DNA of 64,000 nucleotides, taken from NCBI GenBank assembly GCA_023105745.1, contig JALGQZ010000008.1:22300866-22364865 (forward strand), in the 5' to 3' direction. The notes beneath the pieces were generated by a model, which made no database searches, was not told the DNA's origin, and saw only the letters and a program-made list of their open reading frames with translations. The translations under genes and the position numbers were made by a program. The DNA comes from Austropuccinia psidii (lineage: Eukaryota > Basidiomycota > Pucciniomycetes > Pucciniales > Sphaerophragmiaceae). Every line of letters starts with the position of its first letter. Position 1 is the stretch's first letter. Positions 29,699-39,779 of the stretch are shown here, in pieces.

Positions 29699-29703
29699 CT
29701 CTC
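29699..29703. repeat. Target-site duplication of young Ty3 element (left)
   Basis: CTCTC immediately before the left LTR. An identical CTCTC follows the right LTR at 39775-39779. A five-base duplication is normal for Ty3/gypsy integration. Confidence 0.9.
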
Positions 29704-31531
29704 TGTGAGCCTTAGAGGTAATTTCATATACCCAAAAGACCATAAATATAAAAATAACATATTAATATAAATAAAATGAATTTATTTATATTATTAAAAT
29801 AAAAATAAAAATATAAATATAAAATTATATTAAAAATAAAAAATTAATTACAATTTAAAAATAAAAATACATTAAATTTTGTAAGTATAAAATTACATTT
29901 ATACTTGAAAAAATTAAGTAAAAATGAAATTTTAACAAAATTGTGAAAAAATAAATAAATTTGGAAAAAATTTAAATAAAAATTATTATAACTTTTTATC
30001 CAAAAAATAAATACATAAAAATTATTTCACCATTGGATTCCTCATAAAAAATCAGGTGGGGTCACCTCTGAGTGAAATTCTTGTAACTCAACTCTAAATA
30101 AGCTTAAATTAAGTTTTTAGTATTTTCAATACAAAAGTTGAAAATCCTCAAAACCTTAATTTAATTCACACCACATGTGGTGTTAACCATCAATTTTTGT
30201 GTTAAAATTGAGGTGTTGTGTTTAGTTTAGAAGTTATGAGGAATTGAAGTATTTTCAATTGAATTCAATTGAAATGTCAAAATGTGCGCATGTATTACAT
30301 AAGTGAACTTTGATTTACCTATGAAGTGTCAATTATTACTGTATTGTACTGTACAATTGAATTGAATTACATATGTAAATTACAAGTATAATACATGATG
30401 AGGAATTAAAGGAAAAATAAATTGGAAAGATTAAATTTGGGGGGGAAAAGGAACTCCAGCTCTAAGGGGGAGCTAGACCCCCAAAATCCTTGCTGACAGG
30501 CGTGGGATGTCAAAATTCACGCAAAAGTTCATCACTTTTGGCCTGGAATTGAGTTACAGGGTCTGTGGACTCAATTGATGATGAGGTTTTGATACCAACT
30601 GGGGTAGTTTTAGCTGTTACCAAGAGGGTAAAACTACCCTTAAGATAAAACCATCATAGTAAAAACAGGTTTAACTGGTTTCTACGTCTCTTACACACAT
30701 TATGACGTGTTTTGAAGGCTCTAGGCCTGGTATTGCTATAGTAATGGCTGATTTAAGGGTCTAAAATGGCTAAAAATGGCTTAAACCAGCCCTTTTTGGT
30801 CTAAACTAGGGTTCAATGATGCCATAATTGGCTTTTCTGTTGTCAGACTGTTTTTCACGACTGAAAAGAGTAAATTTTTACTTTTGGAGTAAGAGAATTG
30901 ATGGCTATAAAAGAATGTCTTCTTTGCCCCACTTTTCTCTTCATGTTAGAATCTTTTCCTTTTATTAATTAGTTTGAACACTGTTAAACCAATCAATCAA
31001 ATATTCCAACCACCATTTTTAAATCATTTTGATCCTTTTAACCATGTGAAAAAATTATTATAATCATTGTTTGTAACTCTTATAATCATTTTTACCCCTG
31101 AACCACCCCAAAAGTGAATTAAAGCATCTTTCATCACTGTAAACTTTGTCACTTTGTTTCCAAATTCACTCCGGTCACTTTTGGGTGTGTTTTCTCTTTA
31201 ATATTCTTTTTAAATACTTTGTTCTTTAATTAATTGCTTGCAGTTCTTTGCTCAATTAATTCCAATTGAAATTGCTCTTGAAGAAATTTCTTTTGTAGCC
31301 TTAAAATATCTCTTGTAGAGTATTTTTTGGATAAAATTTTATTGTTGGTAAAACAATAAATTTTTATAATATTATTGTTTTATACTAATAAAGTTATAAA
31401 CAATAAAATTGGCGTGTTTTCTCTTAAAAATAATATTTCATACTATTTTTAACTGAATTTTACCTTATACAAATTTTGAGGACAGGAAAAGTACTTGATT
31501 TTTAATCAAAGTTTCATATTCACACCTTACA
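29704..31531 (+). repeat. 5' LTR of young element
   Basis: Starts TGTGAGCCTTAGAGG, ends CACACCTTACA. It contains the TATA box at 30906-30913 and a short palindromic block near 30,170 (ACCACATGTGGT). Nearly identical to 37949-39774. Confidence 0.95.
30906..30913 (+). promoter_or_regulatory. LTR TATA box
   Basis: TATAAAAG, conserved in the other LTR at 39150-39157. It is placed about 620 bp before the LTR end, followed by a pyrimidine-rich stretch (CTTCTTTGCCCCAC). A likely RNA polymerase II promoter for the genomic transcript. Confidence 0.6.
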
Positions 31532-31533
31532 TT

Positions 31534-31551
31534 TGGGGGCCCAGCCGTGAT
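31534..31551 (+). other. Candidate tRNA primer-binding site
   Basis: TGGGGGCCCAGCCGTGAT lies two bases after the LTR end, where minus-strand DNA synthesis is primed; TGG pairs with the CCA tail of a tRNA. The older element has TGGGGGCCTGCCATG at the same place on its strand. The TGGGGGC start resembles sites used with proline tRNA in other LTR elements, but the primer was not identified. Confidence 0.6.
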
Positions 31552-31732
31552 ATTTTACCTGTGACATATTTTTTTACTCTTTTTAAATCTTTTTTTCTTA
31601 TATTGAAAAATTTAAAAACATATAAAAAATACTTATAATCCAAAAAATCCATAAAAAATAATTTTTTTCATATTATAAGTGAGGCTTATATTTTATTTCT
31701 TTTTTTGAAATAACCTTTTTTTACTTAATTAA

Positions 31733-32665
31733 TTGGCTTTTTCATTAATTTTAGTGTCTGACAACGTGGTAAGACAAGAAAACATTGAAACAACCTCAAC
31801 AGTAACCAGCATTATTCCTGCCAGTACTGTTAATTCTGATCATAATAGTACTGTTATTGTGACTCAAAATAACCAACCTGAACCAATATCTTCTGAATTG
31901 ATTAACTTGGACATAAGTAATACCCTTCAGAAAGCTAAAAATTTGGACAATAGTAAGTTTTTGACGTAAAAATACTATTTTAAGCCTTTTTAACCATAAT
32001 TATGCCTTCAACCAGGTCAGGAGCCAGCTACAACCCCTCAAGCAGCTCCCAAAAAGGTAATAGACATCATTATGGCAGAGGCCAATCAGGTACAGAAGGA
32101 AAAGGGTCATTTCATGACTTCCAAACAACTAAAATGGGTCATTCTGCAGCTGATAATACCATTTTACCTTCAAAAAGAGCTGACACCGCCACAACAAGCC
32201 TCTGTGGACATATACAAATCCAGCCACAGTGCATACAACAATGCACTTCAGTTCAAGGAGTACCAGATCCTTGCAGACCTGTGGAAGAATTGCATGAATT
32301 CTTACCTGACAGTAAGAAAATTCTTGGGCCATCCCAACACTTGCAAATTGCTCAATGGATGGCATCCATTGATGGAGAAGAAAAACATGATGCTTTTGAC
32401 ACTAGAATGGAGGAAAAACAACCCTCCACCACCCAAACCAGTGCCAAAAACAGCCCCAGTGGCCAGCAGCAGCAATTCCAACGTGAAAAAGCAGCCACAA
32501 ACTCCAAACAATGGCAAAGGGAAGGCACCAGCCCCCAAACCTTACAGCCAGGGCTACAGAATCCCAAAGATTCAGCAGGATGCCATGGAAAATGTATTTC
32601 AGATGGCCAGAGCCATCATGGAATTACAGAAGAAGGAGGAAGCCAGATTAAGATTCCAGAAATGA
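31733..32665 (+). CDS. gag: Gag-like protein, spliced frame (two exons)
   Basis: Exon 1 is 31733-31952 and exon 2 32016-32665. The intron has strong signals (GTAAGT to CAACCAG), and splicing joins A|GT into a Ser codon in the correct frame, giving 289 residues. Exon 1 encodes a Thr/Ser/Asn-rich leader. Exon 2 has an alpha-helical region (LTPPQQASVDIYKSS; ILADLWKNCMNSYLTV), a Pro/Lys/Gln-rich linker (NNPPPPKPVPKTAP) and a C-terminal helix (DAMENVFQMARAIMELQKK). The product resembles proteins I recall from rust elements; its role is presumably structural or nucleic-acid binding in the particle. It is followed by, and overlaps, a second long frame (32002-33276). The equivalent frame in the older element, also ending in an MARTLMEFENKEEER-type helix, argues that it is translated. 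Confidence 0.7.
31953..32015 (+). other. 63-nt intron in gag leader
   Basis: GTAAGT at 31953 and CAACCAG at 32015. The exon lengths are 220 and 650 nt, which sum to a multiple of three with no stop. The intron contains the ATG of the alternative frame at 32002, so removal of the intron also removes that start codon. Confidence 0.75.
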
Positions 32666-33276
32666 TTTCTGACATATTTGATTCCATCCCAGAGTTGTAT
32701 AATGCTATAAATGACGTGAAAAAACATCTTTCTGATAAAAATGAAACCATTTGTAACAACATTAAAACAAACAACCTGAGTCTGTGCCAAATTAATGAAA
32801 CACTTATGTGTTTTGAAAAAGTTTTAAGAACAATTAAAAATTCCAATAATGATAATTCTTCTAACAATAAAATAAATGAACAATCTGCCATTATTAAAGA
32901 ATTAACAGATAAATATTCTAAATTAAATATTGATGACACAATTGAAACAAGAATTAAACAAGCCATAAATATTATCAAGACAGATAACAAGAAAGTCCTT
33001 GATGACATTTCAAATTCATTTACTGAAGTAAAGACATATACCATTGCCTTGAAAAAGTGTTTTGATGCTTCACAAGAAGAAGTATCAAAATTATCAATGA
33101 AATTGAATCAAGTCACTGCTGATAATACAAGACAGACAGAGTTATGGCAAGAACTTACACATAAGGAAGACATCTATAAAATTGAAGTAATAAATTTAAT
33201 ACAAAGCTTCCAACATGAATACAGAAATTCCCAAGGGTGTAGCAACAGTAGAATGAATGACATTGAACAATACTGA
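32002..33276 (+). CDS. Overlapping second gag frame with coiled coil
   Basis: A 424-codon frame that starts with an ATG inside the gag intron and overlaps the spliced gag frame for about 660 nt in a different register. Its first 215 residues are Ser/Gln/Gly/His-rich and look disordered. From about residue 220 (MISDIFDSIPELYNAIND) it is a clear alpha-helical, heptad-like coiled coil up to residue 424. Only the second half is free of overlap. The stop at 33274-33276 lies 14 nt before the pol ATG at 33291. It may be translated from unspliced RNA, or its C-terminal half may be reached by frameshifting from the spliced frame. The older element keeps the same two registers open, so the arrangement is not an accident of one copy. 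Confidence 0.55.
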   Translation: MPSTRSGASYNPSSSSQKGNRHHYGRGQSGTEGKGSFHDFQTTKMGHSAADNTILPSKRADTATTSLCGHIQIQPQCIQQCTSVQGVPDPCRPVEELHEFLPDSKKILGPSQHLQIAQWMASIDGEEKHDAFDTRMEEKQPSTTQTSAKNSPSGQQQQFQREKAATNSKQWQREGTSPQTLQPGLQNPKDSAGCHGKCISDGQSHHGITEEGGSQIKIPEMISDIFDSIPELYNAINDVKKHLSDKNETICNNIKTNNLSLCQINETLMCFEKVLRTIKNSNNDNSSNNKINEQSAIIKELTDKYSKLNIDDTIETRIKQAINIIKTDNKKVLDDISNSFTEVKTYTIALKKCFDASQEEVSKLSMKLNQVTADNTRQTELWQELTHKEDIYKIEVINLIQSFQHEYRNSQGCSNSRMNDIEQY

Positions 33277-33290
33277 ATACCTTACCAAGA

Positions 33291-36200
33291 ATGTCTAAAC
33301 CTCTAAATCAAAATGAGGGCACAAGAATTTCCAATCCACAAGTATTGGATCCTGATAGTTCACATTTAAAAAATGAATTATCTACTTCTTTTCATAACTT
33401 GGAACCATCAATGGGCCAAGCACTCTTGAAAGAAGTTACAAAACTTAAAGAATGGCCTCACTTCAGTGGTGAAGGAGAATATGACCATATAGAATTCATT
33501 AGAGGTATTGACATGATCAAAGAGGATTTTGAATTACCAGACAGATTGGTAAAAGCCAGGTTTAACACCTTGTTTACCAGATCAGCTCACAGATGGTACA
33601 TCAAAATAAGACAAGCACATGGACACCAGAGTTGGACTTGGTGGAAAACCCAAATCATCAACAAATGGGCAAATGATGCTTGGAGGTTTAAAGTTGAAAC
33701 AGCCTTTGAATCTGCCAAATTTAATGCTGATAAAGACAAAGCTTTACCATGGTTTTTCCAACAAAAGGACAGATTAACAGCATTATATCCTGACATGTCA
33801 GAATTTATGATCCATAGAAAAATTCTGAGACAATGTGGAGGTGACTTAGAGCATTCTGTCAAAAGCAGGACTACTGAACAATCTTCAGCAGAGGATATTA
33901 TCAATATAGTAGAAGATGTAACCACCAGAACCAAAATTGGTTCTAGTAGGGTGAATCTCAAAACAAGGTTTAATACACCTTGGAAAGATTCTGTGGACAA
34001 AAACCCCAAAGAAAATTCTAGTAATATTAAATATAAATCTGCATATACAGTCAGAAAATGCCATATTTGCCAAAGCACCACCCATTTAGCCAATACATGT
34101 CCAAAAAGGGGGAAAATCAATGAAATTGACATTGAAAAGGGACCAGATGTTGAAAAAGAAGACATAATTGAAGACAATTCAGAGGATAAGTCATCCATAT
34201 TTTCTGAATCTTCAAAAGATATAGAAAATATCAATGCCACTTTTGAAATCATGGAATCTTATTCCCACTTACCACAATTGAGCAATGGTCAAGTTGATTT
34301 ATCAAAAGTTCAAGATGCACAACTTACAAAGACAAAACCAAACAGAGGAAAATTTTATACAGCTGGTAATTCCTGTATAACAGAAGTGGTGATTGACAAC
34401 AAGCCCACCAAACTTTTGCTTGACCCAGGAGCCTTCTGCTCTTGTGTTGGAAAATCTTTTCTTAAGACTTGTGAACCAAATTTTGAAGACCAATTGTCAC
34501 CAATTGATGGTATAAAATTCAACAGTGCAAGTAACCCAATGAAAGCATTAGGAATCTTTGAGACCAATGTCATATTCCCACACATAAATGGGAATTTAAG
34601 GATCACAGTTGAGTTTGTTGTTATGGAAAATTGCTCTAGTACCCATTTTATATTGGGAAATGACTATTTAATCATGTATGGGATAGATTTACATAATAAC
34701 AAAGACAGATACTTTACAATTGGGGACAATAAGCGCCAGAAATTTGCCTTTTTACCATTTAAAAGACAAATTACAGTAAAAAAAGTATCACCAGTCAGCT
34801 TAGAGTTAGAGAAATTCAAGTCTGAACAGTTAAATGAGGCTGAAATAAGCCTTCATCTGACTGATAAACAAGAAAATGAACTTTCTTCCCTTTTGTATGA
34901 CCACAGAGGAGCATTTGCCAAAGACAAAGAACCCATGGGAGCAATTATTGGTCATGAAGTTGACATCATTCTTAACATTGAGAGACCTTATCCACCACTC
35001 TTAAGAAGACCTGCTTATCCAGCAAGTCTAAAATCAAGAGAAGCTCTAGAAATTCATATCAAAGAACTTCTGGACCTTGGTGCAATAAGAAAAGTAGGCC
35101 ACAATGAGGAAGTAAAAATAACTACACCAGTTATAGTGGCGTGGCATAATGGAAAATCCAGAATGGTTGGGGACTTTAGAGCTCTGAACACTTACACTGT
35201 CCCAGACAGATACCCAATACCAAAAATCCAAATTGCCCTTACTCAAATATCTCAAGCAGTGTATATAACCACTATGGATGCCCTTAAAGGATTCCATCAA
35301 AATGTGGTAACACCAAGAGCAAGAAAATACTTGAGAATTATTGTTCATTGTGGAGTGTATGAATACTTAAGGATGCCCTTTGGTATCAAAAATGCACCTT
35401 CACACTTCCAAAGAATGATTAATGAAATCTTCCCTGAAGAACTCTCAGAGGGATGGTTAATCATTTACATTGATGACATTATTATCTGTTCAAAGACTTG
35501 GGAGGAGCACATGTACAGATTATCAAGAGTTTTGACAAAAATCCAATCAGTAAACATGAAAATCTCCTTGAAGAAATGTCATTTTGGATTTAAAGAACTT
35601 AAAGCACTAGGACATGTTGTATCTGGTTTGTCCCTTGGAATTGACAAAAACAAAGTTGCAGCAGTATAGTTAAGACCCATGCCTCAGAATAAGAAGGAAA
35701 TTCAGTCATTCTTAGGTTTTGAAGGATATTACAGGCAACACATTAAAGATTTTGCATCCATAGAAAGACCACTTTATAAGTTGTGTGACAAAGACACAGT
35801 GTTTGAGATGACTGTTGACAGAGTCAAAGCTTTTGAGTCTCTAAGAGAAGCATTGACCACTGCTCCACTCTTACTGATGCCAGACTTTAAATTGCCTTTC
35901 AAACTGTATATTGATGCATCAGGGGATGGACTGGGTGCTGCACTTCACCAAGTTCAGATCATAAATGATAAGCCTGTAGAAGGACCCATATGTTTCATAT
36001 CCAGGCAAATCAAACCAACTGAAGCCAGATATGGAGCAAGTCAGATGGAATGTCTATGCCTTGTCTGGGCCTTGGAAAAATTGAACTACTTTTTAGAGGG
36101 ATGTGTTTTTGAAGTGATAACAGATTGTACACCTGTCAAATCACTTTTGAACATGAAAACACCCAACAGACACATGCTCAGATGGCAAATAGCCATACAA

Positions 36201-37925
36201 GAATACAGAGGCAATATGATTATTGTTCATAAGGATGGGAATATTCATAAGAATGCAGATGGACTAAGCAGATGGCCATTACCAAATAATATTGATAATC
36301 CTGCTTATGTGCCAGAAGAAGCTTCACCACAAATTCCAATAGAAGGAATAAGTGTTACAGAGTTGAACACCACCTTCTTTGAAGAAGTCAGAAGTAGTTA
36401 CACTCAAGATAAGAATTGTAGAATCTTATGCCAATTACTTAACAAAGACTGTAAAGACAACTCTCTAATACATGCCTTGGATGAAGTATGAAGGAAATCT
36501 TATGATGAAGGAAGATTTCACCTACTGGATGGTATAATTTACCACAGAACCAAGCACACATGTGTCATGACAGTTGTAGACAGGTCATTAATCAATCTTG
36601 TACTGAAAGAATGCCATGATAGTCCCTTTTCAGGACATCTGTCTGAAGACAAAACATGAGAAAAAGTAAAGACCTGCATATGGTTGCCAATGTGGCAGAA
36701 AGATGTTGCAGAGTATTGCAAAACCTGTGACAGATGCCAAAAGGCAAATAAATCCACGGGAAAAAGACTTGGAAATATGATAAAAATTCAAGAACCAAAC
36801 AGACCTTGGGAAATTGTCCATATGGAGTGGGTAACTGGCCTACCACCAGGAGGTGACAGGAGCTATAATGCTTGCCTAGTAATTGTGGACAGATTCAGTA
36901 AAACTCCAATCTTTTTACCATGTCACAAAGATGATACAGCCATGGATACAGCTCTTCTGATATGGAATAGAGTAGTGTCATGGACTGGGATATTTACAAA
37001 TATCATCAGTGATAGAGATACCAAATTCACTTCAGCACTATGGACAAATCTTCACCAATTATTTGGCACTAAACTGTCTTTCTCTACAGCCTACCACCCA
37101 CAAACTGATGGCCTGGCTGAAAGGATGATCCAAACCTTAGAGGACATGGTGAGAAGATTTTGTGCATATGGCCTTGAATTCAAAGATTGTGATGGATTTA
37201 CCCATGATTGGTGTACTCTGTTGCCAGCACTGGAATTAGCATATAAAACATCAATACATGCCAGTACCAATCAGACTCCTGCTATTCTAGAAAAAGGATG
37301 GAACCCCAAGTTACCCCAAGATTCCTTGAGGAAAGACTTAATTGAAATACATCCCACAGCTGCTAGCTTCAAAGGAATGCTAGACAAAGCTAGAAAGCAT
37401 GCAGTAAGATGCATGGAGGACTCTTTTTCATATGCTAAAGACAAATGGGATAAATCACATGCAACTCCAGATTTCAAAGTAGGGGACCTAGTTCTTGTAT
37501 CCACCACTAACTTCAATAACATCAAAGGATGTAAAAAGTTGAAAGACTCCTTTGCAGGACCTTTTGTGATTAAGGCCCTCCATGGAGAAAATGCTGTTTC
37601 AGTAGAATTATCTGAAGATCTTAGCAATAAGCACCCTACATTTCCAGTAAGCTTGATAAAGCCATACAAATCTAGTGATGCTGAGAAATTTCCCTTGAGG
37701 AATAAGATTCCCCAAGTTATACCTCCTATTGAGACATCTGGTACTAAGAAAATTACCAAAGTTCTGAAAGAAAGGAAATTAAGAACCAAAAAAGTAAGGG
37801 AATACCTTGTTAGGTACAGTGACCCAACTTGTGAAGATGAATGGTTAAAAGAAAAAGATATACCAGAAGCTACCAAACTCCTCAGGAGATTCAGACACAC
37901 TAGAAACACCAATATTACAAAGTAA
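33291..37925 (+). pseudogene. pol: Ty3 Gag-Pol polyprotein, three in-frame stops
   Basis: One reading frame of 1,544 codons apart from stops at codons 793 (TAG, 35667), 1067 (TGA, 36489) and 1123 (TGA, 36657). Domains: capsid (about 53-219, LKEWPHFSGEGEY start); CCHC zinc knuckle (257-270, 34059-34100); aspartic protease with Asp378-Pro-Gly where Asp-Ser/Thr-Gly is usual; RT (about 560-770, YIDD at 726-729); RNase H ([11 protein letters not shown], about 874); integrase zinc domain (H-x4-type His pair, CKTCDRC); integrase core with SDRD and AER; SH3-like segment and chromodomain-like tail (about 1487-1540). The first integrase catalytic Asp is replaced by Glu (36825-36827, HMEW). All stops fit C-to-T or G-to-A changes. 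Proteins act in a cytoplasmic particle and the integrase in the nucleus. Confidence 0.95.
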
Positions 37926-37936
37926 TATTCTTTTTT

Positions 37937-37948
37937 AGGGGGAGGGAA
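37937..37948 (+). other. Polypurine tract
   Basis: AGGGGGAGGGAA directly abuts the 3' LTR after a T run. This is the position and composition of the primer for plus-strand DNA synthesis. Confidence 0.85.
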
Positions 37949-39774
37949 TGTGAGCCTTAGAGGTAATTTCATATACCCAAAAGACCACAAATATAAAAAT
38001 AAAATATTAATATAAATAAAATAAATTTATTTATATTATTAAAATAAAAATCAAAATATAAATATAAAATTATATTAAAAATAAAAAATTAATTACAATT
38101 TAAAAATAAAAATACATTAAATTTTGTAAGTATAAAATTACATTTATACTTGAAAAAATTAAGTAAAAATGAAATTTAAACAAAATTGTGAAAAAATAAA
38201 TAAATTTGGAAAAAAGTTAAATAAAAATTATTATAACTTTTTATCCAATAAATAAATACATAAAAATTATTTCACCATTGGATTCCTCATAAAAAATCAG
38301 GTGGGGTCACCTCTGAGTGAAATTCTTGTAACTCAACTCTAAATAAGCTTAAATTAAGTTTTTAGTATTTTCAATACAAAAGTTGAAAATCCTCAAAACC
38401 TTAATTTAATTCACACCACATGTGGTGTTAACCATCAATTTTTGTGTTAAAATTGAGGTGTTGTGTTTAGTTTAGAAGTTATGAGGAATTGAAGTATTTT
38501 CAATTGAATTCAATTGAAATGTCAAAATGTGCGCGTGTATTACATAAGTGAACTTTGATTTACATATGAAGTGTCAATTATTACTGTATTGTACTGTACA
38601 ATTGAATTGAATTACATATGTAAATTATAAGTATAATACATGATGAGGAATTAAAGGAAAAATAAATTGGAAAGATTAAATTTGGGGGGGAAAAGGAACT
38701 CCAGCTCTAAGGGGGAGCTAGACCCCCAAAATCCTTGCTGACAGGCGTGGGATGTCAAAATTCACGCAAAAGTTCATCACTTTTGGCCTGGAATTGAGTT
38801 ACAGGGTCTGTGGACTCAATTGATGATGAGGTTTTGATACCAACTGGGGTAGTTTTAGCTGTTGCCAAGAGGGTAAAACTACCCTTAAGATAAAACCATC
38901 ATAGTAAAAACAGGTTTAACTGGTTTCTACGTCTCTTACACACATTATGACGTGTTTTGAAGGCTCTAGGCCTGGTATTGCTATAGTAATGGCTGATTTA
39001 AGGGTCTAAAATGGCTAAAAATGGCTTAAACCAGCCCTTTTTGGTCTAAACCAGGGTTCAATGATGCCATAATTGGCTTTTCTGTTGTCAGACTGTTTTT
39101 CACGACTGAAAAGAGTAAAATTTACTTTTGGAGTAAGAGAATTGATGGCTATAAAAGAATGGCTTCTTTGCCCCACTTTCCTCTTCATGTTAAAATCTTT
39201 TCCTTTTATTAATTAGTTTAAACACTGTTAAACCAACCAATCAAAGATTCCAACCACCATTGTTAAATCATTTTAATCCTTTTACCACGTGAAAAAATCA
39301 TTATAATCATTGTTTGTAACTCTTATAATCATTTTTACCCCTGAACCACCCCAAAAGTGAATTAAAGCATCTTTCATCACTGTAAGCTTTGTCACTTTGT
39401 TTCCAAATTCACTCTGGTCACTTTTGGGCGTGTTTTCTCTTTAATATTATTTTTAAAGACTTTGTTCTTTAATTAATTGCTTTCAGCTCTTTGCTCAATT
39501 AATTCCAATTGAAATTGCTCTTGAAGAAATTTCTTTTGTAGCCTTAAAATATCTCTTGTAGAGTATTTTTTGGATAAACTTTTATTGTTGGTAAAACAAT
39601 AAATTTTTATAGTATTATTGTTTTATACTAATAAGGTTATAAACAATAAAATTGGCATGTTTTCTCTTAAAAATAATATTTCATACTATTTTTAACTGAA
39701 TTTTACCTTATACAAATTCTGAGGACAGGAAAAGTACTTGATTTTTAATCAAAGTTTCATATCCACACCTTACA
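37949..39774 (+). repeat. 3' LTR of young element
   Basis: 1,826 bp, TGTGAGCC to CCTTACA, nearly identical to 29704-31531. Differences are mostly transitions plus a few one-base indels. The TATA box is at 39150-39157. Confidence 0.95.
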
Positions 39775-39779
39775 CTCTC
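39775..39779. repeat. Target-site duplication of young Ty3 element (right)
   Basis: CTCTC, identical to 29699-29703. Confidence 0.9.

Larger units (their letters stand above)
29704..39774 (+). mobile_element. Young Ty3/gypsy chromodomain retrotransposon, complete structure
   Basis: A 10,071-bp element. LTRs of 1,828 and 1,826 bp begin TGTGAGCC and end CCTTACA, with about 37 differences by eye (roughly 2%). Also present are the CTCTC target duplication, a primer-binding site, a spliced gag, an overlapping second gag frame, a capsid-protease-RT-RNase H-integrase-chromodomain frame, a polypurine tract and the 3' LTR. Domain order with integrase after RNase H defines Ty3/gypsy; the chromo-like C-terminus suggests a chromovirus-type element. 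Three in-frame stops in pol and a changed integrase catalytic residue mean it cannot move by itself. It sits in reverse orientation inside the older element. Confidence 0.95.

Noticed and set aside
32129..32790. Minus-strand frames across gag
   Set aside because: Antisense shadows of the gag frames, with no start context, motif or conservation in the old element.
33264..33293. Canonical -1 frameshift site between the coiled-coil frame and pol
   Set aside because: The register change is -1, but no X-XXY-YYZ heptamer is visible before the stop at 33274. Re-initiation at the ATG 14 nt downstream is as plausible, so no frameshift feature is claimed.
33291..37925. Repeat-induced point mutation (RIP) as the cause of the pol stops
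   Set aside because: Changes are few, CpG loss is the dominant signal, and LTRs are only about 2% different; RIP would give dense CpA-to-TpA change. Rusts are also not known for active RIP.
37271..37990. 239-codon minus-strand frame across the integrase end
   Set aside because: Antisense of the chromodomain end of pol; its composition follows from the coding strand.
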